This document shows, in pieces, positions 43,390-51,798 of a stretch of 64,000 nt of DNA. How positions within the stretch are numbered: position 1 is the first letter of the stretch; every line of letters starts with the position of its first letter. The DNA is from UBA5336 sp964506685 (GTDB lineage: Bacteria > Pseudomonadota > Alphaproteobacteria > Caulobacterales > Hyphomonadaceae): NCBI GenBank assembly GCA_964506685.1, contig CAZDMQ010000010.1, positions 1-64,000 of the forward strand. Reading direction: 5' to 3'. The position numbers and the translations under genes are program-made. The notes below the pieces were generated by a model. It made no database searches, was not told the DNA's origin, and was given only the letters and a program-made list of their open reading frames with translations.

Positions 43390-44807
43390 CGGTGCGGCTG
43401 TCCTGCCCCCAGCACCTCGACCCCGCCCATCCAGGGGCGGAGGGCTTCGGGCACGGTGACGGTACCGTCGACATTCTGGTGATTCTCGAGCACGGCGACC
43501 AGCGTCCGGCCGACCGCGAGGCCCGAGCCGTTCAGCGTGTGCACGAATTCAGGCTTCGGCTTCGGATTGTCCTCGGTCGGTGCCGGGCGCCAGCGCGCAT
43601 CCATGCGCCGGCTCTGGAAGTCGCCGCAATAGGAACACGAGCTGATCTCGCGATAGGTCTCCTGGCTCGGCAGCCAGACTTCGAGGTCATAGGTCTTGCG
43701 CGCGCCGAAGCCCATGTCGCCGGTGCAGAGCAGCATGCGGCGATAGGGCAGGTCGAGGCGCTCGAGAATGGTCTCGGCGCAGCGTGTCATGCGCTCCAGC
43801 TCGACCAGCCCTTCGTCCTCGGTGCGGACAATGGAGACGAGTTCGACCTTGTTGAACTGGTGCAGCCGGATCATGCCGCGCGTATCCCGCCCCGCACTGC
43901 CCGACTCGGAGCGGAAGCAGGGCGTGTGCGCGGTATAACGAAGGGGAAGCGTGTCAGCGTCGAGGATGCTCTCGCGGACGATATTGGTGAGCGGGACCTC
44001 GGCGGTGGGGATGGTATAATAATTGCTCTCAATTTGTTCCACCTCAGCAATTACCTTTGCTAGGTCAGCACCGTATCGATCGATCAAATAGTTCAAAGTC
44101 TTCGTGTCGATCCCCGTAGCCTTGAACAAATCCTCCTCAAATTTCGGCAGCTGCCCCGTCCCTTCCAGCGCCCGATCCCGCACCAGAAGCGGCGGGCTCA
44201 CTTCGGTGTAGCCATGCTCGCCGGTCTGCACGTCGAGCATGAAGGCTGCCAGCGCGCGTTCGAGCCGGGCCAGCGGGCCGGACAGCACCACGAAACGCGA
44301 CCCGCTCATCTTCGCCGCCGCTTCGAAATCCATCGCACCCATGCCTTCGCCAATGTCGACATGATCCTTCGGCGCGAAGCCCAGTTCCCGCGGCGTGCCC
44401 CAGCGCGACTGCTCGACATTGCCGCCCTCATCGGCGCCATCGGGCACGTCCGGCAGCGGCAGGTTCGGCAGGCCGAGCAGGATCTCGTCGAGCTCGGCCC
44501 GCGCCGCCTCCTCCTGCTCGCCGGCCACCTCGATCGTGTCCTTCGCTTCAGCCACCGCAGCCATCAGCGCAGCGGCCAGCGCCTCGTCCTTTGCCGCCTT
44601 GGCCTTGCCGATTTCCTTCGACTTCGCATTGCGCGTCGCCTCGGCCGCCTGCCGGTCGGTCACCGCCTGGCGCAGGGCCCCGTCATGGGCGAGAATCTCG
44701 TCCACCTTGTCACCGAGACCGGACGCCCGCCGGTTCCACGCCGCGCGGAACTGGTCCGGTGTCTCGCGGATCGCCCGCATGTCGAACGGGTCAGGCATAG
44801 CCGCCAT
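43386..44807 (-). CDS. serS: Seryl-tRNA synthetase (with extra in-frame segment)
   Basis: The 473-aa class II synthetase charges tRNA-Ser. Residues 1-110 form the tRNA-binding coiled-coil arm; motif 2 lies around CFRSESGSAGRDTRGM and motif 3 is NGSGLAVGRTLVAV. The C-terminal Zn-free core is normal. Between the DLF motif and IPTAEVPLTN there are about 37 residues, compared with about 16 in E. coli. That part (residues about 225-266) is encoded by unusually AT-rich DNA (see 44011-44130). The frame is intact, so the enzyme is presumably functional. ATG 44807 has an AGAGGG-type ribosome binding site. Confidence 0.94.
   Translation of the reverse strand: MAAMPDPFDMRAIRETPDQFRAAWNRRASGLGDKVDEILAHDGALRQAVTDRQAAEATRNAKSKEIGKAKAAKDEALAAALMAAVAEAKDTIEVAGEQEEAARAELDEILLGLPNLPLPDVPDGADEGGNVEQSRWGTPRELGFAPKDHVDIGEGMGAMDFEAAAKMSGSRFVVLSGPLARLERALAAFMLDVQTGEHGYTEVSPPLLVRDRALEGTGQLPKFEEDLFKATGIDTKTLNYLIDRYGADLAKVIAEVEQIESNYYTIPTAEVPLTNIVRESILDADTLPLRYTAHTPCFRSESGSAGRDTRGMIRLHQFNKVELVSIVRTEDEGLVELERMTRCAETILERLDLPYRRMLLCTGDMGFGARKTYDLEVWLPSQETYREISSCSYCGDFQSRRMDARWRPAPTEDNPKPKPEFVHTLNGSGLAVGRTLVAVLENHQNVDGTVTVPEALRPWMGGVEVLGAGQPHR
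44011..44130 (-). other. AT-rich in-frame extra segment within serS
   Basis: By hand count about 50 of 120 bases are G or C (42 percent), while flanking 30-bp blocks are 60-67 percent. The codons include TTG, CTA, GTA, ATT, CAA and ACT, which the neighbouring genes avoid. It codes for residues around KATGIDTKTLNYLIDRYG and AKVIAEVEQIESNY. No inverted repeat bounds it. Confidence 0.7.
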
Positions 44808-44878
44808 GATAAGGGCCCTCTTTGCTTGTCGGGGTCGGTCTAGACGAGTGCGCGGGCGAGGTGAAGCAGCCGATCGCG

Positions 44879-46783
44879 CTATCCTGCAACCAGCGCGACC
44901 AGCACCGAGCCCTCGGCGACCTGTCCGCCGGGCTCGGCCTGCACCGCTTCGACCACCCCATCGCGCGGGGCGACCAGGGTGTGTTCCATCTTCATCGCCT
45001 CCATCACCGCCAGCGGCTGGTCCTTCACCACGCTGTCGCCGGCCGACACCATCACCGCAACCACCTTGCCCGGCATCGGCGCCTTGAGTGCGTCCCCGCC
45101 CTCGACCGCCTCGGCCTCGGCCTCATAGTCCGGCACCTCGATGAGGAAACTGTCGCCCGCCGCCGTGACCGCAAACCGCGTCGCCGACAGATCGGTGACC
45201 AGCGGCACCGGCCCGTCCACAGGCGCCTCGAGCGGGGCATCGACCACCGCGCCATCGACGGCCAGCCGGAGCCGGCGTTCCGCCCGCCGGTTGAGTCGGA
45301 AGCCGTCCCGAACTGCCCAGGGCCCGCCACTGTCGTCCCCGCTGCCGCCCGACAGCACGACATCGGCGACCGCCGCCAGCGCTGCGTCGCGGTTCTCCTC
45401 CAGCGGCCGGGTCAGGCGCGCGCCCTGCTCGGTGATCCAGTTCACGTGATGGGCCGCCTCGCCGAAATCCTCTGAAACGAGGCAGCGTCCGAGAAAGCCG
45501 ACATTGCCCGGCACGCCGACCACCTGGGTGTGCGCCAGCACCCCGGCCATCGCGTCGATCGCCGCATCGCGCGACTCGCCGTGCACGATGAGCTTGGCCA
45601 GCATGGAGTCATAGTCCGGTGGCACCCGGTCGCCCGTCTCGAAACCGCTGTCCCAGCGCACCCCTTCGTCATCGGACGCATCCAGCGGGCCGAAGGCCTC
45701 GAGCCGGCCGGCGCCCGGGCGGAAGCCGTCGGATGGGTCCTCGGCGCAGATCCGTGCCTCGATGGCGTGGCCGAGAATCGGAATGTCCGACTGGCTGAGT
45801 CCCAGCGGCTCGCCCGCAGCCACCCGCAACTGCAGTTCCACGAGATCCAGCCCGGTGATGTACTCGGTGACCGGATGCTCGACCTGCAGGCGGGTGTTCA
45901 TCTCGAGGAACCAGAAACTGTCGGTTGCCAGCGGGCGGTCGCCATCGACGATGAACTCGACCGTCCCGGCATTGGTATAGCCCACGGCCTCGGCAAGGCG
46001 GACCGCCGCCCCCGTCATGGCAGCCCGGACCGCGTCGGGCATGCCGGGCGCCGGCGCCTCCTCGATCACCTTCTGCCGCCGGCGCTGCAGCGAGCAGTCG
46101 CGCTCATGGAGGTGGAGGACCGTGCCCTGATTGTCGCCGAACACCTGCACCTCGATATGACGCGGCCGCTCGACCAGCTTCTCGAGCATCACCCGGCCAT
46201 CGCCGAAGGCATTTTCGGCCTCCCGCACCGCGCTCTGCAGCGCCTCGGCGAGTTCCTTCGGCTCCCGCACCAGCCGGATGCCGCGTCCGCCGCCGCCCGC
46301 CACCGCCTTGATCAGCAGCGGATAGCCGATGGTCTTTGCAGCGGCCTTCAGAGTCTCGAGATCCTGCGCTACCCCACGATAGCCCGGCAGGACGGGGACC
46401 CCCGCCGCCTCGGCAATCGCCTTGGCCTCGTCCTTCAGCCCCATGGCGCGGATCGTTTCAGCCGCCGGTCCCACCCAGGTCAGCCCAGCCTTCCCGACGG
46501 CCTCGGCGAAGGCCGCATTCTCCGAAAGGAAGCCATAGCCGGGATGGATCGCATCGGCCCCGGTCTCGGCGGCGGCGCGCAGGATGGCTGCGCCATCGAG
46601 ATAGCTGTCGGCGGCCGGCGGCGGCCCGAGGCGCACGGCCATGTCGGCCTCGCGGACATGCTTCGCGAACCGGTCCGCATCGGAATGGACCGCGACCGTT
46701 CCGATCCCCAGACGGCGGCAGGTCGCCATGATCCGGCAGGCAATCTCGCCGCGATTGGCGATCAGGAGACGCTGGATATCCAT
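44879..46783 (-). CDS. liuD: Acyl-CoA carboxylase alpha subunit, probably methylcrotonyl-CoA carboxylase (biotin carboxylase + BCCP)
   Basis: The 634-aa protein has a biotin carboxylase domain (LLIANRGEIACRIMATCRR, GYGFLSENAAFAEAV, the Gly loop GGGGRGIRLV and NTRLQVEHPVTE) and a C-terminal biotinyl domain with the biotin Lys in VMEAMKMEHT. The size and the nearby beta subunit (50019-51626) and methylglutaconyl-CoA hydratase (47307-48104) make 3-methylcrotonyl-CoA carboxylase of leucine breakdown the best reading; a propionyl- or geranyl-CoA enzyme is possible. GAGGGG precedes the ATG. It is separated from its partner genes by a plus-strand gene. Confidence 0.87.
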   Translation of the reverse strand: MDIQRLLIANRGEIACRIMATCRRLGIGTVAVHSDADRFAKHVREADMAVRLGPPPAADSYLDGAAILRAAAETGADAIHPGYGFLSENAAFAEAVGKAGLTWVGPAAETIRAMGLKDEAKAIAEAAGVPVLPGYRGVAQDLETLKAAAKTIGYPLLIKAVAGGGGRGIRLVREPKELAEALQSAVREAENAFGDGRVMLEKLVERPRHIEVQVFGDNQGTVLHLHERDCSLQRRRQKVIEEAPAPGMPDAVRAAMTGAAVRLAEAVGYTNAGTVEFIVDGDRPLATDSFWFLEMNTRLQVEHPVTEYITGLDLVELQLRVAAGEPLGLSQSDIPILGHAIEARICAEDPSDGFRPGAGRLEAFGPLDASDDEGVRWDSGFETGDRVPPDYDSMLAKLIVHGESRDAAIDAMAGVLAHTQVVGVPGNVGFLGRCLVSEDFGEAAHHVNWITEQGARLTRPLEENRDAALAAVADVVLSGGSGDDSGGPWAVRDGFRLNRRAERRLRLAVDGAVVDAPLEAPVDGPVPLVTDLSATRFAVTAAGDSFLIEVPDYEAEAEAVEGGDALKAPMPGKVVAVMVSAGDSVVKDQPLAVMEAMKMEHTLVAPRDGVVEAVQAEPGGQVAEGSVLVALVAG

Positions 46784-46923
46784 CGCCCCTCTATCCCCGG
46801 CGCCGCGGGGAAAAGCAATGATCGGCGCATGGCGCGATCCCCCTGGCGGCGGCCCGACATTGACGAAAAGTCATGGCTGGGGCTTTGTCGAAGGCCGGTC
46901 CTTTGACGAAGGGGAGGACAACC

Positions 46924-47268
46924 ATGGCCGAGGGGCAAGGCTTTCGCATCCGCAGTTTCGGCAATTACACCAGCGCTGTCATGGGGCTGGTCGGGGCAGC
47001 CTATGGCTACTTCCAGGCCTCGCTGTCGGATTTCACGCCGATCCAGGGAGCGATCGCGCTCGGGATTGCCGGGCTGATTCTCGGCCGCGTACTCGGCACG
47101 GTGCTGAAATCGATCTTCCAGCTGGTGCTGGTCGTGCTTGCGATTGGCGTGGTGGCCTTCTTCTTCCGCGACCAGCTGGAAGCCTGGCTGGGCTTCGATG
47201 TGTTCGCCTGGTTCGAACAATTCGTGCAGCCAATGCTGGAGCGAGACGCAGGCCCGCCGCCGGCCTGA
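46924..47268 (+). CDS. Small multi-pass membrane protein, unknown (114 aa)
   Basis: The 114-aa protein has three predicted helices (NYTSAVMGLVGAAYGYFQ; GAIALGIAGLILGRVLGTV; FQLVLVVLAIGVVAFFF) and an amphipathic aromatic C-terminus (LGFDVFAWFEQFVQPML). A strong GGGGAGGA lies 7 nt ahead of ATG 46924. No known family is recognised. It is the only plus-strand gene within the leucine-catabolism block and may have been inserted between the hydratase and the carboxylase alpha gene. Confidence 0.75.
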   Translation: MAEGQGFRIRSFGNYTSAVMGLVGAAYGYFQASLSDFTPIQGAIALGIAGLILGRVLGTVLKSIFQLVLVVLAIGVVAFFFRDQLEAWLGFDVFAWFEQFVQPMLERDAGPPPA

Positions 47269-47306
47269 TCGCAGCCGCTCCTGCGCTGCAGCCCCAGACA
47301 GCCCGG

Positions 47307-48104
47307 TCAGACTTCGGCCCAGCCAGGGCGGCGCTTCTCGAGAAAGGCGGCAAGGCCTTCGCGGCCTTCCTCGCTGGCGCGGCGGTCTGCGATGCGGCGC
47401 GCCGTCTCCTGGCTAAGGGACCGATTGATCTCGAGGCCCGTCACATCGTGGACGAGCGCCTTCGCATCGGCGACCGCGCCAGGGGCGGTGTCGAACATCA
47501 GCTTCGACAGGTGTTCCTCGATTTCGGCCATGCCGTCGGCATCCTCGACGACGTACTGCACAAGGCCGAGCTTTTCGGCGAAGGCGGCGTCGAAGCTCTC
47601 CCCGGTCATGAACAGGGCCTTGGCCGCACGCGGGCCGATCGCCTCGATGACATAGGGGCTGATCGTCGCCGGGGTCAGGCCGAGCCGGACCTCGGAAAAG
47701 CGGAACACCGCCGAGCGCATCGCCACCGCAACATCGCAGGCCGCCACCAGGCCGGCGCCGCCGCCCATGGCGGCACCCTGCACCAGCGCCACGGTCAGTT
47801 GGGGCAACTCATAGAGACGGCGCAGCATCTCGGCGAGCTGGAAGGCATCCTCCTCGTTCTCATGCTTTGTGTAATGAGCGGCGGCCTGCATCCATTCGAG
47901 GTCGGCGCCGGCGGAGAAGGACTTGCCATTGCCGCGCAGCAGCACCATGCGCAGCTGCGTTTCGGGGCGGAGGTTCTCGAATGCGTCGGCAAGTTCCCGG
48001 ACCACCAGCGCATTGAAGGCATTGTGCTTGTCGGGCCGGTTCAGCGTGACGACAGCCACGCCGCCCGGCGTTGCGTTGAGCGTGATTGTCTCATACTCGG
48101 CCAT
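47307..48104 (-). CDS. liuC: Methylglutaconyl-CoA hydratase (crotonase family)
   Basis: The 265-aa crotonase has the CoA-binding loop GNGKSFSAGADLEWM and the oxyanion loop GAAMGGGAGLVAACD, with the acidic residue of FSEVRLGLTPATISPYVIEA. This last block is characteristic of methylglutaconyl-CoA hydratases of leucine degradation. The ATG at 48104 overlaps the stop of the TIR gene by one base (TGATG), so translation is probably coupled. Upstream in-frame codons run into that gene and are not used. Confidence 0.88.
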   Translation of the reverse strand: MAEYETITLNATPGGVAVVTLNRPDKHNAFNALVVRELADAFENLRPETQLRMVLLRGNGKSFSAGADLEWMQAAAHYTKHENEEDAFQLAEMLRRLYELPQLTVALVQGAAMGGGAGLVAACDVAVAMRSAVFRFSEVRLGLTPATISPYVIEAIGPRAAKALFMTGESFDAAFAEKLGLVQYVVEDADGMAEIEEHLSKLMFDTAPGAVADAKALVHDVTGLEINRSLSQETARRIADRRASEEGREGLAAFLEKRRPGWAEV

Positions 48105-49204
48105 CAGGAAAACACCTCCGCTGCGCCGGACGTGCCGGGGACTGGTCCATGCTTGTTGGCCTGTGGTTCGGTCTTCATCAGGCCGACCCACAATGAGAAG
48201 GCAATCGTGATGAGGAAGTTGAGTATGCCGGAGGTCATCATGATTTCCTCGGGATAGGCACCGCTCGCCCCCATCACGCCACCAATCACCGCCCCCATGA
48301 GGAAGGTCGCAAGGAAGAAACCGCCAAAGACCCAGGCGCTCATGCCGAAATCATGCAGGCGCTTGCCGTAGAGGCAGATGCTCGGATAAAGCAGCGCAAG
48401 GTTCAGAAGAAGCACGATTGCGGGCGCAACCGCTCCGATCATCCCGCCCACAAAGCTCACGCCGAACAGAATCGCGAACCCGATCCAGAAGGGCTTCTGC
48501 GCCATGCGGCCCTTCGACTGGAAGAAGGCGTACTGGAAATCGAAGTCGGTGGTGGGATCCTTTCTGCCCTGGCCAGACGCACCTCCCCCGGCAGGCGCAA
48601 AACTCGCCGCACCTCCACCAAAGGCGGCCTGCCCGCCCCCGCCACTGCCGCCGAACTGAAACGAGGAGGGCTGGGCACCCGATGCTTGCGGCCCGGTGCG
48701 TCCCCGGTCGGACGCGCCCCCGGATGCGGACGAGCCGCCGCCGCTGTACAGGGCATCACGCAGCGCGCCAGCCTGCCGCGTTTCCTGGCCGGGCATCTCG
48801 CGCGCCGCGCTGGTATCGACGCCATGGTGACGGACCCGGTCGAGCACCTTGCGCCATTCCGGATGGTTGGGGTCGCCGGTCCAGTCCGACAGGTTCGCGG
48901 TCTGGATGCGGCTGAACCCCAGTGGTGGACCGCTGGGGTCGATCTGCACTGGCACCAGCGCCTTCATCCGCTTGCCATAATCGGCCTCTTCCTTGACCCA
49001 GTCCGATTCCGCGGAGGCTTCCGACCAGGCCACGATCACGCAGCGCGCCGCCTTGAGCTCGCGCGCAATGATATTGTCCCAAGTCTCGCCCGGCGGAATC
49101 TCCGGGTCCCAGAAGACATCGAAGCCGGCCTGTTCGAGGCCCTCGGCGATCAGGCGCACGCGCGCCTTGTCCTTCTGGGAATACGAGATGAAGATCTCTG
49201 CCAT
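48104..49204 (-). CDS. TIR domain - DUF805 membrane protein
   Basis: The 366-aa protein has an N-terminal TIR domain (residues 1-110): AEIFISYSQKDKARV, the BB-loop region FWDPEIPPGETWDN and the WVKEE motif (Trp69-Glu73), which contains the conserved catalytic-type Glu of NADase TIRs. A Gly/Ser-rich linker spans about 150-225. Residues 230-345 form a DUF805 domain with three or four helices (YAFFQSKGRMAQKPFWIGFA, SICLYGKRLHDFGMSAW). A TIR fused to a membrane domain could be a membrane-tethered NAD+-degrading sensor/effector or an adaptor. GAGGAG precedes the ATG. It is encoded directly upstream of, and overlapping, the leucine-pathway hydratase. Confidence 0.85.
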   Translation of the reverse strand: MAEIFISYSQKDKARVRLIAEGLEQAGFDVFWDPEIPPGETWDNIIARELKAARCVIVAWSEASAESDWVKEEADYGKRMKALVPVQIDPSGPPLGFSRIQTANLSDWTGDPNHPEWRKVLDRVRHHGVDTSAAREMPGQETRQAGALRDALYSGGGSSASGGASDRGRTGPQASGAQPSSFQFGGSGGGGQAAFGGGAASFAPAGGGASGQGRKDPTTDFDFQYAFFQSKGRMAQKPFWIGFAILFGVSFVGGMIGAVAPAIVLLLNLALLYPSICLYGKRLHDFGMSAWVFGGFFLATFLMGAVIGGVMGASGAYPEEIMMTSGILNFLITIAFSLWVGLMKTEPQANKHGPVPGTSGAAEVFS

Positions 49205-49297
49205 CTGGCGCTCCTCGCTCGGCCCCTGAAGAAGGCTAGCCGATCACGCCGGAGGGGAAAAGCGACTTCTTGGCGACAATGCCCAGCTTTCCCGCAC

Positions 49298-49885
49298 TCA
49301 GCCTGCCCGGGCGCCAAGTTGGGCCATGTCCTTCAGCAGATTTTCCCGCTCCTCGTCGGATTTCGCATCGATCCCGCCAATGATCGTGTGGTGGACCGGC
49401 TTGAACCCCGACAGCCCGAGCAGGGCGCGTTCCAGCGCCTTGACCGCGCCGGCGTCCATGCCGAAGCGGTAGATCAGGCTCGGCATACCCATGGACACCA
49501 CGACATGGGCCGACTTGCCCTTCATCAGCTGGTGCGGCCAGCCATGCTCGTCCCCCGAGAACTCGATGAAGAAATCGGCCCGCGCGGCCTGTTCGAAGAA
49601 GGCGCGCGCCTTGGCCGGCATCGCCCCGAGCCAGAGCGGGAAGGCCAGGAAGACATGGTCGGCTGCTGCGATCTTCGCCCGTTCCGTCTCGATCGCCTGG
49701 GACGGGGGCTCGGCAAAATCCGCCGCGCTGGTCAGCAGCGGGATGTCCAGCGCACCGATATCGATCCGCGACACCGTGTGGCCGGCCTCGCGCGCGCCCC
49801 GTTCGGCCGCATCGCAGGCGGCATGGATGAAGCGTTCGGGCGACGGATCAGGATGGGCATTGATGATGCAGACGGTCTTGGCCAT
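49298..49885 (-). CDS. Flavodoxin-fold NAD(P)H:quinone oxidoreductase
   Basis: The 195-aa protein belongs to the flavodoxin-like NQO/WrbA-MdaB group: KTVCIINAHPDPSPERF at the start, the FMN loop FAFPLWLGAMPAKARAFFEQ-type segment and a HVVVSMGMP strand. These enzymes reduce quinones or dyes using NAD(P)H and protect against redox stress. The ATG at 49885 follows the sequence GGAGCGCCC. It lies between the carboxylase beta gene and the TIR gene on the same strand, with 93 nt to the latter; whether it belongs to the leucine pathway is unclear. Confidence 0.88.
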   Translation of the reverse strand: MAKTVCIINAHPDPSPERFIHAACDAAERGAREAGHTVSRIDIGALDIPLLTSAADFAEPPSQAIETERAKIAAADHVFLAFPLWLGAMPAKARAFFEQAARADFFIEFSGDEHGWPHQLMKGKSAHVVVSMGMPSLIYRFGMDAGAVKALERALLGLSGFKPVHHTIIGGIDAKSDEERENLLKDMAQLGARAG

Positions 49886-50018
49886 CGGGCGCTCCCTTGC
49901 TCGGCGTGTTCCTGCTGCCAATCTGGGGACAATGTCCGGCGGGGATTATTCGTAGAACTACATAGTCGGCACGCATTCGCCCGGCCACCGCCTGCATCGG
50001 CGGCAAGCGTGCCTGCAT

Positions 50019-51626
50019 CTACATCCTGAACACGCCGAAGCCGCGCTCGCCGGTCGGCGCGTTGAGGGCTGCAGCCAGCGCCAAGGCGAGGACGCGGCGG
50101 GTGTCGCGCGGGGCGATGATGCCGTCATCCCAGAGCCGGGCTGTGGAATAATAGGGATTGCCCTCGGCCTCATAGGTCTCCCGGATCGGCGCCTTGAAGG
50201 CCTCCTCGTCCGCGGCGCTCCACGTCTCCCCGCGCCGCTCGAGCCCCTCCCGGCGCACGGTGGCCAGCACAGAGGCCGCCTGCTCCCCGCCCATCACCGA
50301 GGTCCGCGCATTCGGCCACAGGAACAGGAACCGCGGCGAATAGGCCCGCCCGCACATGCCGTAATTGCCCGCGCCGAAGCTGCCGCCGGTGACGAGGGTG
50401 AGCTTCGGCACCGAGGCAGTTGCCACCGCCGTCACCATCTTCGCGCCATCCTTGGCGATGCCGCCGGCCTCGTATTTCGAGCCGACCATGAATCCGGTTA
50501 TGTTCTGCAGGAACAGGAGTGGGGTGCGCCGCTGGTCGGCGAGCTCGATGAAATGGGCCGCCTTCTGCGCACTCTCGGAGAAAAGGATGCCATTGTTTGC
50601 GAGGATCGCCACCGGCATGCCCTCGAGGCGGGCGAAGCCGCAGACCAGAGTCTCGCCATAAAGCTTCTTGAATTCGTGGAATTCCGAGCCGTCGACGATG
50701 CGGGCAATCACCTCGCGCGCATCATAGGGCTCGCGCACGTCCCGCGGGACGAGTCCATGCAGTTCTTCGGCCGGGTAGAGCGGCGGCTCGGGCGGGGTGA
50801 GCCCCACCTCGTTCGGCGAAGGCACATGCAGCGTGCCGACGATCGACCGAATGATGGCAAGGGCGTGCTCGTCGGAGACCGCGTAATGATCGACCACGCC
50901 GGACTGGCGGGCATGCACATCGGCTCCGCCAAGATCCTCGGCCGAAATCACCTCCCCGGTCGCCGCCTTCACCAGAGGCGGGCCGCCGAGGAAGATCGTC
51001 CCCTGGCGACGGACAATCACCGTCTCGTCCGACATGGCCGGCACATACGCCCCGCCGGCGGTGCACGAGCCCATGACCGCCGCGACCTGGGGGATCCCGG
51101 CCGCGCTCATATTGGCCTGATTGTAGAAGATGCGGCCGAAATGTTCCCGGTCGGGGAAGATCTCCGACTGCATCGGCAGGAAGGCCCCGCCACTGTCGAC
51201 GAGATAGATACACGGCAGGTGGTTCTGGGCAGCAATCTCCTGGGCGCGCAGATGCTTCTTTACCGTGACCGGGTAATAGGTGCCGCCTTTGACCGTGGCA
51301 TCATTGCACACGATCATGCACTGGCGGCCTGCGACCTGGCCGATGCCGGTAATGATCCCCGCCGCCGGCGCCTCGTCATCATACATGCCATTGGCCGCCA
51401 GCGCGCCGATCTCGAGAAATGGCGCGCCGGGATCGACCAGCCGCTCGACCCGCTCGCGCGGTAACAGCTTGCCCCGCGCCAGGTGCCGCTCCCGCGCCGG
51501 CTCCGGACCGCCCAGTGCCGCGTCCCGCGTCTTCGCTTCGAGCGCCGCGACAAGCCCGTCCATATGCGCGGCATTCGCGTGGAAGGCCGCGCTTCCGGGA
51601 TCGAGCTTGGTGGTAAGAACGGGCAT
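50019..51626 (-). CDS. liuB: Methylcrotonyl-CoA carboxylase beta (carboxyltransferase) subunit
   Basis: The 535-aa carboxyltransferase transfers CO2 from biotin to the acyl-CoA. The length matches MccB exactly. Seen are LLPRERVERLVDPGAPFLEIG, a GGTYYPVTVKKHLRAQEIA segment, PCIYLVDSGGAFLPMQ, the oxyanion regions GSCTAGGAYVPAM and GGPPLVKAATGE, and FLQNITGFMVGSKYEAGG. ATG 51626 is chosen because GGAGGCG lies 5 nt ahead and the product then starts like other MccB (MPVLTTKL). It is the first gene of the minus-strand leucine set. Confidence 0.92.
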   Translation of the reverse strand: MPVLTTKLDPGSAAFHANAAHMDGLVAALEAKTRDAALGGPEPARERHLARGKLLPRERVERLVDPGAPFLEIGALAANGMYDDEAPAAGIITGIGQVAGRQCMIVCNDATVKGGTYYPVTVKKHLRAQEIAAQNHLPCIYLVDSGGAFLPMQSEIFPDREHFGRIFYNQANMSAAGIPQVAAVMGSCTAGGAYVPAMSDETVIVRRQGTIFLGGPPLVKAATGEVISAEDLGGADVHARQSGVVDHYAVSDEHALAIIRSIVGTLHVPSPNEVGLTPPEPPLYPAEELHGLVPRDVREPYDAREVIARIVDGSEFHEFKKLYGETLVCGFARLEGMPVAILANNGILFSESAQKAAHFIELADQRRTPLLFLQNITGFMVGSKYEAGGIAKDGAKMVTAVATASVPKLTLVTGGSFGAGNYGMCGRAYSPRFLFLWPNARTSVMGGEQAASVLATVRREGLERRGETWSAADEEAFKAPIRETYEAEGNPYYSTARLWDDGIIAPRDTRRVLALALAAALNAPTGERGFGVFRM

Positions 51627-51798
51627 GGATCGCCTCCGGCTTTTGCCCGCCATAGCGCCCGCCGGCCTGCCTGTGAAGCGCGCGCCCATCGGGACCGGGG
51701 GCACTGGACGGCACCCAACGCAGTGAGAAACTATCCGAAAGACAATCGCTTCATGTATCCTTGCACCCTACGCGTCCGAACCGCCAGAGAGGCACACC

